A model generated the notes under the pieces. The model did not search any database and was not told the DNA's origin. It saw only the letters and a program-made list of their open reading frames with translations. A program made the position numbers and the translations under genes. DNA of 64,000 nucleotides. Origin: Sphingobacterium sp. UGAL515B_05 (GTDB lineage Bacteria > Bacteroidota > Bacteroidia > Sphingobacteriales > Sphingobacteriaceae). This document shows, piece by piece, positions 1 to 8,435 of the stretch (position 1 is its first letter; every line of letters begins with the position of its first letter). The stretch covers positions 744,001 to 808,000 of the forward strand of contig NZ_CP109907.1 in NCBI RefSeq assembly GCF_033097525.1, read 5' to 3'.

Positions 1-861
1 CACATCATAATCCAGGAAAAGCCCTGTATTGTAAGCGTCTCCCCCTTTGGTATGGCAATGCGCACAGTTCACATCTAAATAGGCTCTTGCCCGTTGTTCC
101 AAACTGAATCTGTTTTCATCGGTCCATATAGGCAATTGCGGTACTTTCTTTAGCTCAGGCATATTGGACACCCGGCCAAGGGAAAGCCATTTGGCTAGTT
201 GATTGATCGAATCACCTAATCGCACAAAATTGAGGTTTCGGGCCTTTGGACCTATGGGCATCAGCTTGGAGCTATTGTTATGACAGCGCTTGCAATCGTT
301 GGTGTTGGGTACCATATAGTTTGTCCTATGCGTATTGCCCGCATTATCTAGCAATGTAATCGGTAGTTTAGCACCACGAATATGTTTAATCGCATCGGTC
401 TGCCCATCATTCCACAGATAATTCATCACTTTCCAGGCATGATCAGCTGGATCCTTCACCAGCAAGCGCGTCTCTATCAACACTTTTTGCCTTTTTTCAT
501 TTATGTAGGAGAAATTCTTTATAATAATGGTTGAGTCGGGAAAATCTAACGGACCATGTTCTGTATAGCCTATTTTCCCTCCTTTTGGCAAGACAATAAA
601 GCGGTCTTTAACGGCATAATCAGAAAATAGAGGCGTGCTTAGGTCGTAGCCCAAGATATCAGCTCTTGCTATTAATTGATTTATTTTTCCAGTAAAAAAG
701 CCGTATTCGGACAATCGTTCTTTAAATTCAAAAGATACAACCCCATGGTCTGATGATTTATTTTGCCCCTGCCGACAGCTCTGTTGCAGCATAAGCAGGA
801 TCACACTCAATATTCCGGTACAGACGAAGGTAAATTTTGTTGGTTTCACAGCTATTTGCAT
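1..861 (-). CDS. SO_2930-type diheme cytochrome c lipoprotein (3' end beyond window)
   Basis: The minus-strand frame is open from an ATG at 861 to the window edge (287 codons seen). Two heme-binding CxxCH motifs are visible: CKRCH near residue 190 and CAHCH near residue 269. The N-terminus is a short hydrophobic stretch ending in a cysteine (LQQSC), fitting a lipoprotein or membrane-anchored exported protein. The first ten bases overlap the stop of the beta-helix gene upstream, so the two are translationally coupled; a GTG four codons in is an alternative start. The family call (TIGR03806-like, partner of the SO_2929 beta-helix protein) rests on the gene pairing and the two heme sites. Electron transfer at the cell envelope is inferred; the substrate is unknown. 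Confidence 0.75.
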   Translation of the reverse strand, partial: MQIAVKPTKFTFVCTGILSVILLMLQQSCRQGQNKSSDHGVVSFEFKERLSEYGFFTGKINQLIARADILGYDLSTPLFSDYAVKDRFIVLPKGGKIGYTEHGPLDFPDSTIIIKNFSYINEKRQKVLIETRLLVKDPADHAWKVMNYLWNDGQTDAIKHIRGAKLPITLLDNAGNTHRTNYMVPNTNDCKRCHNNSSKLMPIGPKARNLNFVRLGDSINQLAKWLSLGRVSNMPELKKVPQLPIWTDENRFSLEQRARAYLDVNCAHCHTKGGDAYNTGLFLDYDV

Positions 862-2126
862 TGAAAAGGTTGTACATTACTTGAGGGTTTCCACATCGTT
901 GGTTGACCTGCGTGACTAAAATCTGCCGCTACAAACATATTCTCACCCGGCTGATTGATACAGATAGAATCCGGGTTTTGAGTATGACCGTTCGTGATCA
1001 CATTACTGGTAATACCGTCATACAATATGGCAGGAATCCGCTTATTTTTCCGATCCGGCTCAACGCTATTTAACTGGGCTTCGGTAGCAATAATCAATTG
1101 ACCGATACGATGCTCATAAGCTGCCTGCGGGAATTTATCCCCCATCTTAATGGTATTTTTATAAATTTTAACATGTGTGGGTATGGGGGAGTAATTTGCA
1201 TTGATGCGTTCTCCAGCTTTTTCATCGACAGCAAAACCTGAAGCGATCGTAATCGCAGACGTGTTATTTTGTTCGATAACATTATCGTAAATTTCAATAT
1301 TTGATGTAGAAAGAATAATGATACCACTTCCCGGTGATGCATTCCCTACTCCCCAAAAAGTTCCGAAACTCCCACCTTTGGCAAAATTTTTAAAATTATT
1401 AGCATAGATTTTATTGCGATATGCCTTTACCCTTCCACCGCGCTGTGAAAGTTCAGGCAGATCAAAAATCAGAAATCCGGCTGTATTTCCATAAAATTCA
1501 TTATCGTAAACTTCAGCATCTGTTGTATTTTCAATTTCACAACCAGCCACATTTTTCGCCGCTTTGCATTTCCGTACAATGACACCCTTTGTCTGTCCTA
1601 CATAGATACCTGCATCTGAAGCCCCTTCGGCATAACAATTCTCAACAAGCACATTTTTACAGAGCACAGGATAAATCCCATATCCGCCACTTGTAGAATC
1701 GGCCGAGCTCCATATACTATGAAGATTTGAGATGATAACGTCTTGGCTATTGTTTATCTTCAATAGATCTCCTTTTGAATCACGAATGGTCATATTCCCA
1801 ATCGCTAAACCTTTCACATCAGTAACCCGGATTCCCTCTCCTCCCTGTGTCTGACTGGAAAAATCAATAATTGTCTTATCATAGCCCTCGCCTTCAATCT
1901 TAATATGATTTACTTGCGCAATACTCAGATTATCGAAGGAGTATTTTCCAGCTTTTAGCACGATATTGGTGCTATCTTTAATGGAAAGGAAAGCTTCTTC
2001 AATAGCCTCTTCTTGTCCAGGAGTAAACGTAAGGACTTTGTAACTGTCTTTCGATTGGTCGGCACAGCTGTACAGGAAGGAAGCTGTAACCGCAATACCA
2101 ATCAATTGTTTTAAATATCTTTTCAT
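852..2126 (-). CDS. Parallel beta-helix lipoprotein, SO_2929 type
   Basis: 424 aa. The signal peptide ends in a lipobox (LYSC, Cys21), so it is probably a lipoprotein. From about residue 90 the protein is a run of short repeats of the right-handed parallel beta-helix kind (patterns such as NVLVENCYAEG and VIVRKCKAAKN), the fold of pectate-lyase-like proteins. This family is known to sit beside diheme cytochromes, and here it overlaps one by 10 bp. It starts 23 bp after the TonB-dependent receptor stop, in the same unit. Carbohydrate or polymer binding is inferred from the fold only; I see no catalytic triad I can name. Confidence 0.8.
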   Translation of the reverse strand: MKRYLKQLIGIAVTASFLYSCADQSKDSYKVLTFTPGQEEAIEEAFLSIKDSTNIVLKAGKYSFDNLSIAQVNHIKIEGEGYDKTIIDFSSQTQGGEGIRVTDVKGLAIGNMTIRDSKGDLLKINNSQDVIISNLHSIWSSADSTSGGYGIYPVLCKNVLVENCYAEGASDAGIYVGQTKGVIVRKCKAAKNVAGCEIENTTDAEVYDNEFYGNTAGFLIFDLPELSQRGGRVKAYRNKIYANNFKNFAKGGSFGTFWGVGNASPGSGIIILSTSNIEIYDNVIEQNNTSAITIASGFAVDEKAGERINANYSPIPTHVKIYKNTIKMGDKFPQAAYEHRIGQLIIATEAQLNSVEPDRKNKRIPAILYDGITSNVITNGHTQNPDSICINQPGENMFVAADFSHAGQPTMWKPSSNVQPFQCK

Positions 2127-2149
2127 GGTCTGATTTGTTTAATTTTTGA

Positions 2150-4903
2150 TTAGAAAATATTATAAGCATAAGTGACATAATACACCGCCCCTATACGTGG
2201 ATTAGCAATTCCTGTAGAATAATACTTGTTTGTGATATTGGTTCCCCCAATACGAATTCCGGATCGAGCCTTAACAAATTTATAGCTCACTTGCGCATCG
2301 ATCACCGCTGAGCTTGGCACTTGACCTGCGGCAAGTCCTCCAGACACGACATAATAGTACCCCGGTTTATAACGTAAGGAAGTACTAAAAGACCAAACCT
2401 GTTTTTTTCCAAAGCCACTATTCGCGAATTCAAGATTAAAGTGATAATGTGGTGTATTGAAATTGTTAATTTGACTATTGTTCTTATTTTTTAGGTAGTC
2501 AGAATAATAATTGGCCTTGGTCACAAAATTCCGGCCTAGATCCAAACTAATACTCGCGGCGTATCCGTAGGTATTTACGGTCTCTCCGCCATTAAAAGCG
2601 ATATTATACTGAACATAGGTCGAATGATCTTTTAAAGCATTGTAATCGTCGCTTCCAGGAGTATTGGCAACATTGGCATAGCCAATAAAATTCTTCCAGG
2701 TTGAAAAATACCCCAACACATCGATCATCACCCGCTTGCCCAACATAGCTGCATAGCCCAGTTCGAAAGCATTAACCGACTGCGGCTTAATATCATCAAA
2801 TTTAAATTTCTGAAGTACGGTTGGATCGTTCGATTGCTGAAATTTCTGCACGCTTTCCAAGGTGTAAGGCGGATAGCGATCAAATTGATAATTATCGATC
2901 AACAACAGCGATGAACCGCCGGAGGAATAGCTATTGTAGCCATTTAAAGTATTTTGTAAGGCTTGTATATTAGAGGGGAAACTATACGCATTCTGATAAG
3001 AAAGGCGAAGGTAGTTCTGATGAAACAGATCAAACACCAGTGATGCACGCGAAGTTAACTTTGGTTGAGCAAACAACGTATTCTTATCGTAACGGAATGA
3101 AGTGGCAATATTAAGGCGATCGTCAAATACTTTTTTGGCGAGTTGCAGGTAAGCACTGTACTCTTTTACATGAATCGGCCTATCCTTATCCGGGAATAAG
3201 GTATTTTTTGAATTTAGATTGTACAAACGCCAATTGACACCTGCAATCACCTGCATAAATTTTACAAGATCTGAGAAATTATATTGCGCTTCGGCATTGT
3301 ATAATTTGCTGCGGTCCAAAAACAGCGTTCCACCCTGCGATATGGGTGTATTGCTGATACTATCTTTTAGTCTATTGAACAGCGGTGTTCCAAGTTCGGC
3401 GCGCCCTTGATCGGCTAACGTGCGCGCCGCTAGATGAGCATCTGCGAGCGAAGTACCTGAAGCAAGTGCATTTAAGAGACCAGCAGTATATTCAGGATAC
3501 CAACCACCTGTCTCGCCATCGTAGCTTGTTTTCCAAGATTCATTGATATATTGTGCTGTCGGCCCTGCAACCAGTGTCCTCCCCGAATTTTCTTGGGTCG
3601 TATAGGTTCTGAAAAACCATTTATCCCCACGAAGCTCCAGCCGATATTGCCCTACTTTAAATCCTTTCAGCTGATAACGCGTATCGTTGGTATACACAAT
3701 ATTACCCGTACCAAAAGTGGCTGAAGCTATGGCTTCAATAGTGTTGGAAACCTTGTAACGAAATTCACCATTGATTTTAAAGAGCTTGGCTCTATTATCG
3801 AGATAGCCATATTCGGGGTATCCAGTCCGGGCAACATAATTTGGATTTTTCAGTAGGGGCTCGATTAGGGGAGCCAATTCCGGATTTCCCTGAAGTGCAC
3901 CTTCCAAAAAGGGATTAATATCTGTCGAAGTCGCTCCTCCATACAGGTTAACCCCATTATAGTTTGGATCTGTAAGCGCTGTCCCAGGACCGTTTTTGTT
4001 GGTTTCATCGTTCGCTACCCAATCTTTTGCCTGTGTATACTGACCATTGATCTTGAAAGCAATTTTATTCCCCATTTGTTTTGCATAGCGTATAGCCCAA
4101 TCATAATAGGGTGACGTAGGCACAGGATCATTGTTCTTTTTATGATTGATATGGTTGACCCCTTGAGTCACCAACACGCTTAATCCTTGATATTTAAACG
4201 GATTTTTACCTGTGGCAACCATCGTACCATTCAATCCCCTCGACCCATACAAGGCTGAAGATGCTCCAGACAGCACCTCTATATTATCGACATCAAGTTG
4301 AGTCAGCCCGATGACCGATCCGAGCGGGAAATTCAGTCCAGGCGCCTGATTATCCATCCCGTCTACGATCTGAGTAAAGTTGGTGTTCCCACTGGTATTG
4401 AACCCACGCGTTGTAACACTGGTAAAACCAATACTGGATACGGTAACATCGACTCCTCTCAAGCCTTGAAGCATATCCATGTAATTTAATTGTGCTGCAT
4501 TACGAATGTCTTTGCTGCTCATTTGCTCAATTGTTACTGGCGCGGATAGTTTACTCTGTACGGTTCTACTTGCAGAAACAACAACCTCCTGTCCCAAAAT
4601 GGGGGATAAATTCAAAGAAATATGCAATGGAGATGACAGGTTATTCACCAAAACTTCTTTCGATTCATACCCGATAGCGGAAATATACAGCGTAATGGGT
4701 AGTGGTCTATTTGTTTTCAGCTGAAAACGCCCTCGATCATCCGTGAAAGTACCTTCCTTTCCGTTTTTTAACTGGATCGAAACTGCATAGGCGGGCTCGG
4801 ATGTCGAGCTATTGCTGACCTGCCCATTGATGATCTGTTGTGCAGACAAGCTAAATGGCACACAGATACAGAGAATCTGGATTAATAAGGCAATTTTTTT
4901 CAT
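2150..4903 (-). CDS. TonB-dependent outer-membrane receptor with carboxypeptidase-regulatory-like N-terminus
   Basis: 917 aa. The order is signal peptide (cleavage after LSAQ), a CarboxypepD_reg-like beta-sandwich at about residues 22-110 (INGQVSN, FTDDRGRF), a plug domain at about 120-240 (RGFNTSG, IEVLSGASSALYG) and a 22-strand-type barrel ending in an aromatic C-terminus (YNIF). It imports a ligand across the outer membrane with TonB energy. No SusD-like partner follows, so it is not a standard SusCD pair; instead a beta-helix lipoprotein and a diheme cytochrome follow. A TetR gene lies 80 bp upstream on the same strand. The ligand is unknown. Confidence 0.9.
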   Translation of the reverse strand: MKKIALLIQILCICVPFSLSAQQIINGQVSNSSTSEPAYAVSIQLKNGKEGTFTDDRGRFQLKTNRPLPITLYISAIGYESKEVLVNNLSSPLHISLNLSPILGQEVVVSASRTVQSKLSAPVTIEQMSSKDIRNAAQLNYMDMLQGLRGVDVTVSSIGFTSVTTRGFNTSGNTNFTQIVDGMDNQAPGLNFPLGSVIGLTQLDVDNIEVLSGASSALYGSRGLNGTMVATGKNPFKYQGLSVLVTQGVNHINHKKNNDPVPTSPYYDWAIRYAKQMGNKIAFKINGQYTQAKDWVANDETNKNGPGTALTDPNYNGVNLYGGATSTDINPFLEGALQGNPELAPLIEPLLKNPNYVARTGYPEYGYLDNRAKLFKINGEFRYKVSNTIEAIASATFGTGNIVYTNDTRYQLKGFKVGQYRLELRGDKWFFRTYTTQENSGRTLVAGPTAQYINESWKTSYDGETGGWYPEYTAGLLNALASGTSLADAHLAARTLADQGRAELGTPLFNRLKDSISNTPISQGGTLFLDRSKLYNAEAQYNFSDLVKFMQVIAGVNWRLYNLNSKNTLFPDKDRPIHVKEYSAYLQLAKKVFDDRLNIATSFRYDKNTLFAQPKLTSRASLVFDLFHQNYLRLSYQNAYSFPSNIQALQNTLNGYNSYSSGGSSLLLIDNYQFDRYPPYTLESVQKFQQSNDPTVLQKFKFDDIKPQSVNAFELGYAAMLGKRVMIDVLGYFSTWKNFIGYANVANTPGSDDYNALKDHSTYVQYNIAFNGGETVNTYGYAASISLDLGRNFVTKANYYSDYLKNKNNSQINNFNTPHYHFNLEFANSGFGKKQVWSFSTSLRYKPGYYYVVSGGLAAGQVPSSAVIDAQVSYKFVKARSGIRIGGTNITNKYYSTGIANPRIGAVYYVTYAYNIF

Positions 4904-4983
4904 GTTTATATTGGTTAGCGTATTATTATCGCTTCAATGCTTCACCTTACCCGCCCAGATTCTCCAAAATGGACAATCGAGAA

Positions 4984-5586
4984 TTATATTCTGAGCCCTC
5001 TAAAAATTAGGCTGACTAGAAATTTGGTATCCCGAAGACTTTGTGCATAGTCAATTTCAACCTGCCGCTTCAGTATCGCCTGCTGCTCTGTACTATGTTT
5101 CAATGCATTAGCAAAATTTATAAGTACAGAAGCTATATTTTCAGGATCCGTTAGATCCAATTTTTCATGTGCAATGGCCTGTGTAAGGAGCTTAGTAAGA
5201 AAAGCTTTCTCTTGCACCATCATTGCATCATATAGTTCAAAAAAACGAGGTAAAATCTTATCAAGTGATTCGACAGACACCCTATTCATATTGAGCACAT
5301 TGGTATAATAGTTCAATCTCGATTCTAAATAAAAAGAAATCTGATTCTCCACTCCCTTCTTTTTCAATGTACTTTTTTGTAATGTATCAATAAAAGATTG
5401 TCCTTCTCGTATTGCTACTTCAATAAAAATATCCTCTTTGTTCTTGTAATAATAATAAAGAGACGTTTTGTTCAATCCCACAGTTTTAGCAATGTCTTCC
5501 AAGGTTGTTTTTTCCAATCCATAACGCTCGAAACATTCCATGGCCGCCTGTCCAATTCTTTCTTTGACCTGTTCCTTTTTGTTCAT
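4984..5586 (-). CDS. TetR/AcrR family transcriptional regulator
   Basis: 200 aa. The N-terminal HTH (about residues 10-55, including TTLEDIAKTVGLNKTSLYYY) is typical TetR; the C-terminal ligand-binding part is unassigned. It lies 80 bp upstream of the TonB-dependent receptor and in the same direction, so it probably heads that unit and controls it. A 51-bp perfect palindrome begins 20 bp before its start codon, an ideal place for autorepression. The inducer cannot be read from sequence. Confidence 0.9.
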   Translation of the reverse strand: MNKKEQVKERIGQAAMECFERYGLEKTTLEDIAKTVGLNKTSLYYYYKNKEDIFIEVAIREGQSFIDTLQKSTLKKKGVENQISFYLESRLNYYTNVLNMNRVSVESLDKILPRFFELYDAMMVQEKAFLTKLLTQAIAHEKLDLTDPENIASVLINFANALKHSTEQQAILKRQVEIDYAQSLRDTKFLVSLIFRGLRI

Positions 5587-5606
5587 CTAAAATAAAGTTA
5601 GTAATA

Positions 5607-5657
5607 TATTTTTCAATTTTCAAACATTTAAATAAAATGTTTGAAAATTGAAAAATA
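5607..5657. promoter_or_regulatory. 51-bp perfect palindrome, probable TetR operator
   Basis: Two 23-bp arms (5607-5629 and 5635-5657) are exact reverse complements around a 5-bp spacer (aaata). The core reads TTCAAACATTT / AAATGTTTGAA. It is 20 bp upstream of the TetR start. TetR proteins bind palindromes, so autoregulation is the likely role; the length would fit two dimers. Confidence 0.7.
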
Positions 5658-6014
5658 GATCAAGATATAAACCTAACACTGTTAAAAGTCAAACACATAC
5701 AGACTTAACATGTTACATCAAACATAGATAAATTGATTTTTAAATAAAAGAAGTATGCAATCTTATTCAGGTTTATTCGCTATAAAATTGTCTTTACTGC
5801 ATTTTTAAGAAGCCCAGTTTTCTTCTCATTACTATCGCTCATTTTGGGATTTCGAGAACATATTGTTACAATTAAATTAACGCAGGAACTGTAAATTTCG
5901 CTACTACACACAGTAAGAATACCTTATAACGATAAATTATCCTTTTTCTATTCGAAGGGCCTTATTACTTTTTTTCAATCTGTATGGGGAGACTTTTAAT
6001 ATAACTACGGAATA
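5658..6014. other. Intergenic, no gene seen
   Basis: AT-rich DNA between the TetR promoter region and the end of the small gene at 6015. I see no coding frame, repeat or clear terminator. Confidence 0.5.
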
Positions 6015-6311
6015 TTACCAGACATCACGATTCGATGCCCGAAGACTTTCCCGAGCATAATTCGCTACTTCATCATTTTCGTCTCCAGTTTTTAAACGTA
6101 CCTGTAAATTTTCTAGCCAGTCGACTAAAGCCTCTAAAGCCGTTTCACCGTTTCCGAAAATGCCTTGATGCGGATCGGGTCCTAGTAAACACCAATAGGA
6201 CGTTTCTTCTCTAAATACAACGGGACGTAGCTCACGAATTTCAAAAGGTAATTCTTCTGAATCAAAATCCAATGGTACAATTTTATCTTCAGCTATTTTC
6301 ATCTGTTCCAT
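6015..6311 (-). CDS. Small hypothetical protein, HicB-like fold suspected
   Basis: 98 aa, acidic, no signal or membrane segment. Residues 38-70 (SYWCLLGPDPHQGIFGNG, then TALEALVDWLENL) resemble the degenerate RNase-H-like layout of HicB antitoxins: a strand, a proline-glycine turn, a G-x-G/T then an A-L-E-A-L helix. This is a weak visual match only. It lies 18 bp downstream of another small gene and is probably cotranscribed with it. An in-frame Met at residue 4 could also be the start. Confidence 0.6.
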   Translation of the reverse strand: MEQMKIAEDKIVPLDFDSEELPFEIRELRPVVFREETSYWCLLGPDPHQGIFGNGETALEALVDWLENLQVRLKTGDENDEVANYARESLRASNRDVW

Positions 6312-6329
6312 AACCCATTTCTACTTTTT

Positions 6330-6527
6330 TTAAATCTTCCTCTGCCAGGTAAGCAGCTCCTTCAACAGATATGTTTTTGGTCCCCCATCTGCTGTATCAT
6401 CAGCAAACTGTTTTAAAAATTCCTGTAGATCGCCTTCGACTTTTATTAATTTTCCATCTTGAAGAACATCATAGCCCGCTGCAATCCATTCTTCAATCCT
6501 TTCCGTATTAATTTGTAGTTTCTCCAT
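6330..6527 (-). CDS. Small hypothetical protein, first gene of a two-gene unit
   Basis: 65 aa, not recognised. It is mostly alpha-helical in appearance, acidic in the middle and ends in a basic tail (LLTWQRKI). It is 18 bp upstream of the 98-aa gene. The pair could be a toxin-antitoxin-like or accessory couple, but nothing in this protein resembles a known toxin. Confidence 0.55.
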   Translation of the reverse strand: MEKLQINTERIEEWIAAGYDVLQDGKLIKVEGDLQEFLKQFADDTADGGPKTYLLKELLTWQRKI

Positions 6528-6849
6528 CTGCTGTATTTTGTAGTATTTTAAATGCTGCCTCTTATAACATTTAATAACACCGCATCGATTAAAATTATAA
6601 TAGCCATCAATAAAAATAGCCTGAGCACTATCAAAGCTTAAAAAAGCAGCTCTCTATAATAAGAACAATACTTTAATATAATAGTTGATTTTTTTTTAGA
6701 TTATCCATAAAAAAAATCTATTAAAAAAGAGGTAGTTACATATCATTTATTGTTTATCAAAATGTTAAAAAAATCTTTGGCAAACTATTTGTTTCAACAG
6801 CGAAAGCTTTCTAATCGGAAACACACAACTTATATTTTTTTAAATTATC
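6528..6849. other. Intergenic with an A/T inverted repeat
   Basis: Divergent spacer. A T-tract/A-tract inverted repeat (6687-6698 with 6708-6718) could act as a hairpin. Nothing else is recognisable. Confidence 0.4.
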
Positions 6850-7374
6850 ATGAAAAAAGCAATTCTACCTTTTCTAACACTTTTTACGCTACTATTTGCT
6901 GCTCATCAGCAAGCAAACGCGCAAACTCCTTATCGCACAGCCATTGGTCTTGGCATAGATGTAGGTGATGGTCAAACCCTGTTCGGTCCACAGATAAAAC
7001 ACAATTTTGGTGGAAATGATGCTGGAAATGCACAAGTATTATTTGGAGACAATATTACTGTTATCGGCGTAGATTATTCATACAACAAACGTATTCCTGG
7101 ATCGCGTGGTCTTTCATGGTATATTGGAGTTGGTCCACAAGTATCATTTATTGATTATGGTAAATGGCACGACGACTGGTATGACGATTACCATTGGAAA
7201 GATGGAAAAACACATACTGATTTTGCAATCCGTCCAGCCTTGGGCCTAGAGTTCAAAATTCCGTCTGCACCATTAGCCATGCATTTCGACTGGAAACCAT
7301 GGTGGAATCTTTCTCATGGCTCCAATTTCGAGCCATCGCGTTTTTCGTTAGGATTTAAATTCGTTTTGAAATAG
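6850..7374 (+). CDS. Secreted outer-membrane beta-barrel-like protein
   Basis: 174 aa. The signal peptide ends ANAQ. The rest alternates glycine and aromatic residues in short amphipathic strands (WYIGVGPQVSFIDYG, FSLGFKFVLK) and ends in a strand, as in small 8-strand outer-membrane barrels. There is a His/Asp/Trp-rich loop (KWHDDWYDDYHW) at about residues 109-120. Monocistronic, followed by a hairpin terminator. The function is unknown. The ATG at 6850 is chosen because it opens the signal peptide; the longer upstream frame is not plausible. Confidence 0.75.
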   Translation: MKKAILPFLTLFTLLFAAHQQANAQTPYRTAIGLGIDVGDGQTLFGPQIKHNFGGNDAGNAQVLFGDNITVIGVDYSYNKRIPGSRGLSWYIGVGPQVSFIDYGKWHDDWYDDYHWKDGKTHTDFAIRPALGLEFKIPSAPLAMHFDWKPWWNLSHGSNFEPSRFSLGFKFVLK

Positions 7375-7397
7375 CATAACGCAAGTACAAAAACAAG

Positions 7398-7431
7398 AAT
7401 CCTGCTCATCATCCATATGGCAGGATTTTTT
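7398..7431 (+). terminator. Rho-independent terminator after the barrel protein
   Basis: Stem AATCCTGC (7398-7405) with GCAGGATT (7420-7427), followed by a T-run. Confidence 0.75.
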
Positions 7432-7496
7432 GTTTTCAAAACTGCGATTTCACCAATTCTTGATTACTTAGGCTAGACCTGAAATCAGTATAGCGC

Positions 7497-8072
7497 TTAT
7501 CCTTCAATTTGATACGTGATCGGTTGCCCGGTAGCAATCTCCCTTTCCAATATCTGTTCCGGAGAAAGATTTTCCAAAAACATGATCAGTGCCCGTAGGC
7601 TATTGCCATGCGCAACGATAAGTACATTTTTACCTTCTTTCAGTTTGGGCAGTATAAAACCTTCGTAATATGGAATAACACGTTCGTATGTATCTTTTAG
7701 GCTTTCACCCCCAGGCGGAGGAACATCAAAAGATCTTCGCCAGATATGCACTTGTTCAGCGCCATATTTTTCCGCCGTTTCGGCTTTGTTCAATCCTTCG
7801 AGCTTTCCATAACCACGCTCATTTAAAGCAGCATTGATAACAATGGAAATGTGAGGATTACCCATTTCATGCAAAATAATCTCTAACGTATGCTGCGCTC
7901 TGATAAGCGTCGATGTATATGCTATATCAATCGGCTCATTTGCCAGCGCCAAGCCCGCCTGCCGAGCTTCCTGTTGTCCCAATTCGGTAATATCAATATC
8001 CTGCCAGCCCGTAAAGCGATTTTCTAAATTCCATTGTGACTGTCCATGTCGGACCAAAAAAAGTTTTGCCAT
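7497..8072 (-). CDS. gpmA: 2,3-bisphosphoglycerate-dependent phosphoglycerate mutase
   Basis: 191 aa. Interconverts 3- and 2-phosphoglycerate in glycolysis/gluconeogenesis. The phosphohistidine motif LVRHGQSQWN is at residues 6-15 (His9), NRFTGWQDIDIT follows, then the catalytic-glutamate region ERGYGKLEG (about 85-93) and a second active-site histidine in VAHGNSLRAL. It is shorter than the roughly 230-250-aa enterobacterial enzyme because it lacks internal insertions, as do other compact bacterial forms. Monocistronic. Confidence 0.9.
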   Translation of the reverse strand: MAKLFLVRHGQSQWNLENRFTGWQDIDITELGQQEARQAGLALANEPIDIAYTSTLIRAQHTLEIILHEMGNPHISIVINAALNERGYGKLEGLNKAETAEKYGAEQVHIWRRSFDVPPPGGESLKDTYERVIPYYEGFILPKLKEGKNVLIVAHGNSLRALIMFLENLSPEQILEREIATGQPITYQIEG

Positions 8073-8435
8073 TAGTTATTCAAAGTTTACCCAAACTGTT
8101 TATCTTTATTTATCTAAATGTTTAATACAATATACTCAATTTTGTTTTATTAATGCCATTGCCGTGCTCCTGAAATATCTATTGCTATACCGCAAATTCT
8201 TATCTTATATACACACTGCAACACCAACTAATTAGCCTTCTATTTATTGTTTACATGGCATAAAAACACCTTTTTCATTCTTTCAAAAAATTTACGTTCC
8301 CAAAAGACGTCTATTAGCGGCAGATTATTGATGCAAAACCAAGCAATCGCCAGCAAAAAAAAATTTTTTATTATCTTAGATAAGATAAATCGAACAAGAA
8401 ACAACTTGTTTTTTCATTAACTATAGTTCACATAT
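8073..8435. promoter_or_regulatory. Divergent spacer with an 18-bp palindrome
   Basis: Holds the promoters of gpmA (minus) and the 430-aa secreted protein (plus). The notable element is the palindrome TTATCTTAGATAAGATAA at 8371-8388, 47 bp before the plus-strand ATG; it could be an operator. No gene is seen. Confidence 0.5.
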
